Made by a program: the position numbers and the translations under genes. Shown here one piece after another: positions 58,990 to 64,000 of a stretch of 64,000 nucleotides of DNA. Source of the stretch: Cypionkella sp. (lineage in GTDB: Bacteria > Pseudomonadota > Alphaproteobacteria > Rhodobacterales > Rhodobacteraceae); the NCBI RefSeq assembly GCF_030652235.1, contig NZ_JAUSBA010000026.1, positions 62,001-126,000 of the forward strand, written 5' to 3'. The notes beneath the pieces are model-generated. The model was not told where the DNA came from. It saw only the letters and a list, made by a program, of their open reading frames with translations, and made no database searches. The first letter of the stretch is position 1, and each line of letters opens with the position of its first letter.

Positions 58990-59649
58990 ATGACATGCAG
59001 GATTTCAGCGGCTGCTGCCGGGCTATGGCTGTGCGTGTTCACGGCCGCTGCTGGTGCTGAGCCGGTCGAGACCAATCTTCGGCTTGCCCCGCTTGACGTG
59101 GTGCTTCTGGCTGCTCCCTCTGGTTTTGAGGCCGCTGTGTCGGGCGCAGACCCGCGTCTGCTGACGGTCGGCCCGCTGTCGCCGCCCGATCTTGCCGACG
59201 TGCTGGGGGTCGTGCTGCCAGAGCCGATTGCGCCGTGGAGTCCGGGCAGCCCGCCGCCGACCTTGGCCGATGTGATCAGTGTTGTGATCCTTGCAAACTG
59301 GAACCCCTACAACCCACTGGACGCCGATGGCGACTGGGGCTGGGGCGCACAGACTGGTGTGATTGCCGAGGCTTCGATGGCCTGGCGCGCGCAGATGGCG
59401 GCCTATCAGGTGCAATCGGCGCAGAGCAACGCGCAGCAGATCAACGCGTTTTCAGGGGCCATTCAGGCGCAGTTTGACATCGCGATGGACCCGAACCGCT
59501 CGCCCTTCGACGGGATTGTGGCAAGTGATCTTGCGCAGGATGGCGGCCTTTTGACGACCGAGTTCCACTGGGGCCGCGGCGATCCCAGTCATGTCGAGCG
59601 TGTTTTTGTGAAAATTCGGGAATCGCACCCCGGGTTTTTCGGTGAATAG
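58990..59649 (+). CDS. Exported protein of unknown function
   Basis: 219 residues with an N-terminal signal (ISAAAAGLWLCVFTAAAGAE). The first half has hydrophobic and proline-rich blocks (DVVLLAAPSGFEAAVSGADP, GVVLPEPIAPWSPGSPPP). A helical stretch around AYQVQSAQSNAQQINAFSGA and a C-terminal LLTTEFHWGRGDPSHVERVF follow. AGGGAAA precedes ATG 58990; an upstream TTG is rejected. It has no paralogue in the window and no family I know. Spacing (24 bases after the previous stop) places it in the same transcript. Confidence 0.6.
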   Translation: MTCRISAAAAGLWLCVFTAAAGAEPVETNLRLAPLDVVLLAAPSGFEAAVSGADPRLLTVGPLSPPDLADVLGVVLPEPIAPWSPGSPPPTLADVISVVILANWNPYNPLDADGDWGWGAQTGVIAEASMAWRAQMAAYQVQSAQSNAQQINAFSGAIQAQFDIAMDPNRSPFDGIVASDLAQDGGLLTTEFHWGRGDPSHVERVFVKIRESHPGFFGE

Positions 59650-59695
59650 GATTTGCGGCGCACCCCGCGTGCCCGCCTTTGGTAAGGAAGTTCAG

Positions 59696-60331
59696 ATGAC
59701 ATTGCGTTTTGGGTCGAGGTTTGTATCGTTGGCTTTGGTGGCAACTTTCGGTGCGTTGGCGGCTTGTGCGCCTGCTCCGGCCAAGCTGCTGAACCCGGCA
59801 GACGAGCGCGCCTTGAAGATCATGGTCGCGCCGCCAGTTCCGTGCAGCGATCTGAAGATCGATCTCGTGAACACCTATGGCGGTTGCGAGAACTATGGCG
59901 GCATGATGGAGGGCGACAAGTTCACTAAATATGACCGTCCGAAAGACGACTCGGCTTTGATGACGGCAGTGGACGTGCGCTGCTATGATCTGCGGCCCGA
60001 GCGGATTGGCAGTTACGCGGTTTGCGCCCCGACTGTCCTGGTGTTGGCAAAGATCGGTGGTCCGACTTCCCCTCCGACCACCCCTCCGGAAACGCCTGCG
60101 CCAAGTGTGGCAACTACGAGTAACACCTCGGGCGCCAACCCTGGCACGGCTGCAACTTCTGCCACACAGAGCAGTGATGGGTCCAAGGCGGCAACCGCCG
60201 ATGCCGGAAACACCAGCACGCAATCGTCCAGCACACAGAATCCGAATGGCACGCAGTCTGTTTCTGCCGGTGGTACCCGCGCGACACGAAACGCAGACGG
60301 CAGTTACTCGGGTGTTTCCTTTAACAACTGA
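59696..60331 (+). CDS. Putative lipoprotein with low-complexity C-terminus
   Basis: 211 residues. The lipobox LAAC puts the lipidated cysteine at about residue 24 after VSLALVATFGALAA. The folded part includes VAPPVPCSDLKIDLVNTYGG and ALMTAVDVRCYDLRPERIGS, with three more cysteines. From residue ~130 the chain is rich in S, T, A, Q and N with a PTSPPTTPPETPAP linker, likely disordered and perhaps reaching through the envelope. AAGGAAG precedes ATG 59696. Family unknown; probably outer-membrane anchored. Confidence 0.65.
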   Translation: MTLRFGSRFVSLALVATFGALAACAPAPAKLLNPADERALKIMVAPPVPCSDLKIDLVNTYGGCENYGGMMEGDKFTKYDRPKDDSALMTAVDVRCYDLRPERIGSYAVCAPTVLVLAKIGGPTSPPTTPPETPAPSVATTSNTSGANPGTAATSATQSSDGSKAATADAGNTSTQSSSTQNPNGTQSVSAGGTRATRNADGSYSGVSFNN

Positions 60332-60446
60332 GCTAGGTTTGCTTCCTCGTGATGGTATGACATGACGCGATAGGTTTTGGCGATCCGGGCTTTGGATCGC
60401 CAAAATACAGGGTGCCCCACACCTTAGGTTTTTAATGGAGTACCCG

Positions 60447-60872
60447 ATGCGGAAGTTTCTGATCCCTTTGTTGCTGGTTGTTCTGGCGTCTTGTTCACAG
60501 GTTCCGTCGGTCAAGGACCGTGACGTGCCAAGTGCGTTCTTTGTGTTTTTCGATGAGAATTCCGCCAAACCCGTTGAAGGGTCGACAAAGATTCTTGATG
60601 AGGTTTCGGCCTTTCTGAAGTACTACGACGATCTCTCGGTCAGTATTGTCGGTCAAAGGGCGATCAGCGAAACGTCCGATAAGACGGATGGCCCGCTTGA
60701 CGCACAGCGGGCGGCTGTTGTTGCGGCGCAGTTGCAACGGCGCGGCATCGAGATTGGTCGGATGGTGGTCGACAGCAAAGATGTGTCGGAATCGATGGCT
60801 GTCGCGGCTGGCGGTGACAACGCGGTTGATCAGCGCGTGGATATCATGATCCGGATTGTCCCGGCGTTGTAA
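60447..60872 (+). CDS. Small OmpA-like lipoprotein
   Basis: 141 residues. A short signal ends in a lipobox LASC (cysteine about 16). The rest follows the OmpA C-terminal fold: AFFVFFDENSAKPVEGSTKI, then LSVSIVGQRAISETSDKTDG, PLDAQRAAVVAAQLQRRGIE and VDQRVDIMIRIV. The usual NxxLSxxR motif is reduced to GPLDAQR and the final NRRV to DQRV, so peptidoglycan binding may be altered or weak. ATG 60447 has GGAG six bases upstream. It lies between the unknown lipoprotein and the giant surface protein. Confidence 0.75.
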   Translation: MRKFLIPLLLVVLASCSQVPSVKDRDVPSAFFVFFDENSAKPVEGSTKILDEVSAFLKYYDDLSVSIVGQRAISETSDKTDGPLDAQRAAVVAAQLQRRGIEIGRMVVDSKDVSESMAVAAGGDNAVDQRVDIMIRIVPAL

Positions 60873-61128
60873 CAGACCCGCGCCTTGATTTTTGCCTTTG
60901 TGTCATGATCGACCTGCTGCCCCCCGGTGGAAAAGCCCCGGGCAGCATTTCTAGTATCTTCCGCGCGCGTAATGTTGATCATTTGTGGGCTCATCCCGGC
61001 CTGCCCCTGAGGCAAGGTATCTTTCGATGTGCGCAAGCTATCTAACGATACTATATCCATTGTTGCTGAGAATGCAGCGGAAACTTACATTAGATTACAG
61101 TATATTAATTACTTCGTGGAGATAGATT
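60873..61128. promoter_or_regulatory. Intergenic region before the giant gene
   Basis: This 256-base gap has no credible gene. Its last ~90 bases are AT-rich (ACTATATCCATTG and TACAGTATATTAATTAC), suggesting a separate promoter for the giant gene. GGAG at 61118-61121 is the ribosome site for the GTG at 61129. Confidence 0.4.
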
Positions 61129-64000
61129 GTGGCTCTTCCGTTCGCAGACAATAGCTTCGACTCTTTGCCGAAATTCATGGGGAACCGGAAATCGCGGCGA
61201 GCGCTTGCGAAATCTGCGCCCACACGATTTGCAAGGTTGAGGCAAGCTGCGATCAGCTACCTGCTGGACCCGATTGAGCCGCGTATTCTGCTGAGTGCCG
61301 ATCCAATGTCTGTGGTCCTGGCCAACAACATCGGGGTGGATGCAGGCGCCCATGTATCGGCGACGGTCAGGTTGTTTTCTGAGTCAGACGGCGGCGCCGC
61401 CGTTTACAAGTATGAAGTCCGCGATACCACGACCGGTGATATTTTGGTTGCGGCTACGCAAATCACATCAACCGGTGGTCTGAACTTTTCATCCGGCAGC
61501 GGCGACGACTCCATTTCCTTGAAGTTCGAAGATAGCTTCAGCTACGGCTCTGCTTTTGCGGTTTCGGTCGATGGCGGCACAGGGGCTGACACGGTCGAAG
61601 TCACATCGTTTGCGGCCGGCTATCTGGGAAATCTGAACATCGCTTCGGAAACCGTGGTGGTTTCTGCCCAAATTGGCTCCGCAGGCGCCTACGTCAATGA
61701 CGTTACCATCCATGCCAACAGCACGGCGACTCTTGCGACGGCTTCAAGCCAGATTTCGGTGAATGCATCGATCTTCAGCCAAGGCATAGTGACCCTGTCA
61801 GCGCAGGCGATGGTCAGCGGGACGATCAACGTCGCGGTGCCAGAACTTGGCGAGGACGTGTCCACCGGGCAAATCGCACGCGTCACCCTGGCCGACAACA
61901 TCACCGTACAGGCTGCGTCGCTGAACATCAGCACTTTGGCGAGGCTCGATCTTAATCTCGCGGCCAGCAACCAGTTGCTGTTCGCGGGTGAGGTTTCGGT
62001 CAACAGTCAGTCGCAGATCACCATCGGGCAGGGCGTTATTCTGTCCACGACCAACGCTGCCGGTATCATCCTTGCTGCATCGGACATTGTGAACATCAAC
62101 GCGTCTGTCGCTGCGGCCGAGCTTGAAATACTGGGCGAAGATATCTTCAACATCAACGCATTGTGGATGCAGGTCGATGTTGCCCGGATCGTCGGTATAA
62201 GCGTGGGCGAGGCGGGCGTGGCGGGCGTTCCGGCCGCAGATACCGAGATCACCGCTGCGGACGCAGGCAACGTCGCGATTACCGCATCGAGCACGGGTGT
62301 TATCACCACCAAGGTCGAGAGCTCGTTTCTTGGCCTTGCAGAGGTTACAATTGGCGTTGTCAACGGTGCCGCTGGTGGCGTGCGTATTGATCTGACAAAT
62401 GTGATTTTTGACGCCGGGGGTGCCCTTTTTGTCGAGGCGGCCGACTCGACGCAGGTTGCAACCTCGGCGATGATTGCGACAACGACGGCGGATGTCGCCG
62501 TAAGTGTAATTGTTACGGATTCCAACCTGACAGCTGGTTCGGACGTCACACTCGGCGCGCTAAGTACGGCGACCTATAGGGCGACGTCGACATTTGTGGG
62601 CACTGACAAGGTGCAGTTCACCGGTCCGTCGTTCAACTTCAAAGCGGCGTCGGCGATCAACATGGTGAATGGCGATATCGCCGTTGTTGTCACGCGCAGT
62701 GCAGTCGAAAGCACGGGCGGGACCATTCTTGTGAAGGCGACCGATCAGCGCTGGCTGGTTTCCACGACCAAGGCCGTGCAGGACATCGATACGAGGCTGT
62801 CGTCTTTGTTCGGTCCAGCCAAAACGAATCTGGCTGCCAGTGCAACCCTGAGCGTCAATGCGCTGACAGGTGGCGTGACGGCAAAGGTGGACGAGTCGAC
62901 TCTGACTGCCCTTGGGGCCGTGTCGGTCAAGGCCAATCTTGAGGTCTTTCTTGATGCGCGCACAGTCGCGTCTGTCCTGCAAACCGGCGGCTCTGGCGCG
63001 GCGGCTGGCTTCTCGATTGCACAGAATTACATCGGCTATAATGTGACCAGTATCGCGGCTCAGGCATTGGGTGCGATTTTTGGCTATAGCTGGGGTCTGA
63101 CGAAGACCACATATGACGTGCTGGGCCTCGTCCTGAATTCTGATGTGAATGCGGGCGGCGTTGTGGCTGTCGAGGCGACCAACCAAGCCGAATTGAATGC
63201 AACGGTTTCGAGCGTTGCGCAAAACGAGTCGAACGTGTTGTTCGGAAGCTCGGCCAGCTCTGCCATCGGTATGGTGATTTCGTCAACCAAGGTCGCCACG
63301 GCGGTCCGGGCAGCGATTGAAACCACGTCGGGGATCCAGCGAGTGCGTGGCGCTGGCGGCGTGTCGGTCGTGGCGCAGGACGTGGCCTTGATTTCGGCAA
63401 ACTCGCGGGTCTACTCGTCTTCGTCGGCGACCAGCGACGGTGGTGCCAGCTATGCCAACATGCTGATCGGCCTGCTGTCAGATGCTGATTTTTATACGGA
63501 TGGGGCCAAAGGCTATACTGGCACCAATCTGTTCGACTTGTCTGCAACCGTTTCGCCGACGCTGCATTTTGGCGACCGTGTGAATTTGCTGCCGAACTAT
63601 GCGGATGACGCAGCGACAGGGGGCACGGGCCGGGGTGAAACTGGCACGGTCTATCGCTACCTTGGCGGCACGGCGGATATTGATCTTGCGACGGAAGACT
63701 TCACCAATCTGGACTACTGGCAGGCCGAGTTTGCATCTTCGATCCTGCCGCGCGGTGTCAACCTGTCGGATACCAATTCGATGGCGTTTGGCGGTCTTGT
63801 TGTGCGCAATGATGTCGAAGGCAGCGCTACCGCCGAAATCGTGAATGCGGATGTCTATGACAGCGGCGCGGTGACGGTGTCGGCCAGCCAGACCGGCAGC
63901 CTGACCGCACTTGCGGAAGTTGTCGTGAAAAGCTCGGGCAGTGTTGGGGACGCAGGCGGCACCGATATTGCCGTTGGCGGCGCGATCGTTATGAACTCGG
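61129..64000 (+). CDS. Giant LEPR-XLL-type surface/adhesin protein, 3' end outside window
   Basis: An uninterrupted frame from GTG 61129 to the window end, at least 957 codons, which I translated by hand without meeting a stop. The N-terminus is basic (NRKSRRALAKSAPTRFARLR) and leads to DPIEPRILLSADP at about residues 47-59, the LEPRxLLSADP motif that marks very large secreted or surface proteins of the LEPR-XLL group. After it come long imperfect beta-type repeats rich in A, S, T, V and N (for example SLNISTLARLDLNLAASNQL and ITASSTGVITTKVESSFLGL), as in filamentous adhesins. No RTX motif appears yet. It is likely exported, possibly with the adaptor at 55924. Confidence 0.8.
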   Translation, partial: MALPFADNSFDSLPKFMGNRKSRRALAKSAPTRFARLRQAAISYLLDPIEPRILLSADPMSVVLANNIGVDAGAHVSATVRLFSESDGGAAVYKYEVRDTTTGDILVAATQITSTGGLNFSSGSGDDSISLKFEDSFSYGSAFAVSVDGGTGADTVEVTSFAAGYLGNLNIASETVVVSAQIGSAGAYVNDVTIHANSTATLATASSQISVNASIFSQGIVTLSAQAMVSGTINVAVPELGEDVSTGQIARVTLADNITVQAASLNISTLARLDLNLAASNQLLFAGEVSVNSQSQITIGQGVILSTTNAAGIILAASDIVNINASVAAAELEILGEDIFNINALWMQVDVARIVGISVGEAGVAGVPAADTEITAADAGNVAITASSTGVITTKVESSFLGLAEVTIGVVNGAAGGVRIDLTNVIFDAGGALFVEAADSTQVATSAMIATTTADVAVSVIVTDSNLTAGSDVTLGALSTATYRATSTFVGTDKVQFTGPSFNFKAASAINMVNGDIAVVVTRSAVESTGGTILVKATDQRWLVSTTKAVQDIDTRLSSLFGPAKTNLAASATLSVNALTGGVTAKVDESTLTALGAVSVKANLEVFLDARTVASVLQTGGSGAAAGFSIAQNYIGYNVTSIAAQALGAIFGYSWGLTKTTYDVLGLVLNSDVNAGGVVAVEATNQAELNATVSSVAQNESNVLFGSSASSAIGMVISSTKVATAVRAAIETTSGIQRVRGAGGVSVVAQDVALISANSRVYSSSSATSDGGASYANMLIGLLSDADFYTDGAKGYTGTNLFDLSATVSPTLHFGDRVNLLPNYADDAATGGTGRGETGTVYRYLGGTADIDLATEDFTNLDYWQAEFASSILPRGVNLSDTNSMAFGGLVVRNDVEGSATAEIVNADVYDSGAVTVSASQTGSLTALAEVVVKSSGSVGDAGGTDIAVGGAIVMNS

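Noticed and set aside
57182-60872. Idea that the rightward cassette is a curli or CsgG-type system
   Set aside because: No curlin repeats were seen and the lipoprotein at 59696 does not follow CsgG length or motifs.
61489-63547. Several long minus-strand frames inside the giant gene
   Set aside because: They are serine/alanine/arginine-rich reflections of the repetitive surface-protein frame, which is continuous on the plus strand.

Overview
The window looks like chromosomal DNA of a Rhodobacterales-type alphaproteobacterium (Rhodobacteraceae/Paracoccaceae). It is GC-rich and packed with CUT2-type ABC sugar transporters. It carries a chvE-gguABC-gbpR locus, a rhizobial/Brucella-style erythritol locus, and dispersed intergenic GC-rich palindromes of the kind common in this group. 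No rRNA, tRNA, CRISPR array or intact insertion sequence was seen. All assignments are from reading the sequence and from memory of the families; no search was run.

Layout. (1) 1-8.3 kb: a SorC regulator and an eight-gene operon (ABC importer, PfkB kinase, Gfo/Idh dehydrogenase, two TIM-barrel isomerases/epimerases, alpha/beta hydrolase) for a carbohydrate I cannot name. (2) 8.4-12.3 kb: a bestrophin-like protein and modE-like/modA/modB/modC for molybdate uptake. (3) 12.4-21.7 kb, leftward: DUF2291 protein, EryE/F/G-like ABC importer, DeoR regulator, LyxK-like FGGY kinase, second DeoR regulator, GlpD-like flavin dehydrogenase. (4) 22.3-33 kb: eryA-eryB-eryC, an iron alcohol dehydrogenase, eryD, a divergent transaldolase, then eryR-eryH(tpiA2)-eryI(rpiB) and split dhaK/dhaL. 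Together these turn erythritol into D-erythrose 4-phosphate. (5) 33.1-40.2 kb: a D-apiose/D-apionate locus with a GntR regulator, ApnL, ApsD, a RuBisCO-like OiaX, ApnO and a DUF1537 kinase OiaK. Its expected end product, L-erythrulose 1-phosphate, is the substrate of EryC, so regions 4 and 5 form one converging pathway. (6) 40.3-51.8 kb: a non-phosphorylative aldose pathway (sugar 1-dehydrogenase, IlvD/Edd dehydratase, two FAH-fold proteins, semialdehyde dehydrogenase) with the ChvE-GguAB importer and GbpR. (7) 51.9-53.1 kb: gluconokinase and a broken gluconate 5-dehydrogenase-like gene.

(8) 53.1-64 kb differs in character. It starts at the broken dehydrogenase gene, next to a sequence resembling an IS6-family terminal repeat. 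A leftward unit holds a HlyD-type periplasmic adaptor, two unrecognised cytoplasmic proteins and a radical SAM enzyme with extra cysteines. A rightward unit holds a secreted Gly/Ser/Ala-rich protein, two unrecognised exported proteins, two lipoproteins (one OmpA-like) and the first ~957 codons of a giant LEPR-XLL-type surface protein that runs off the window. This envelope/secretion module, apparently acquired, is the best candidate for an undescribed system.
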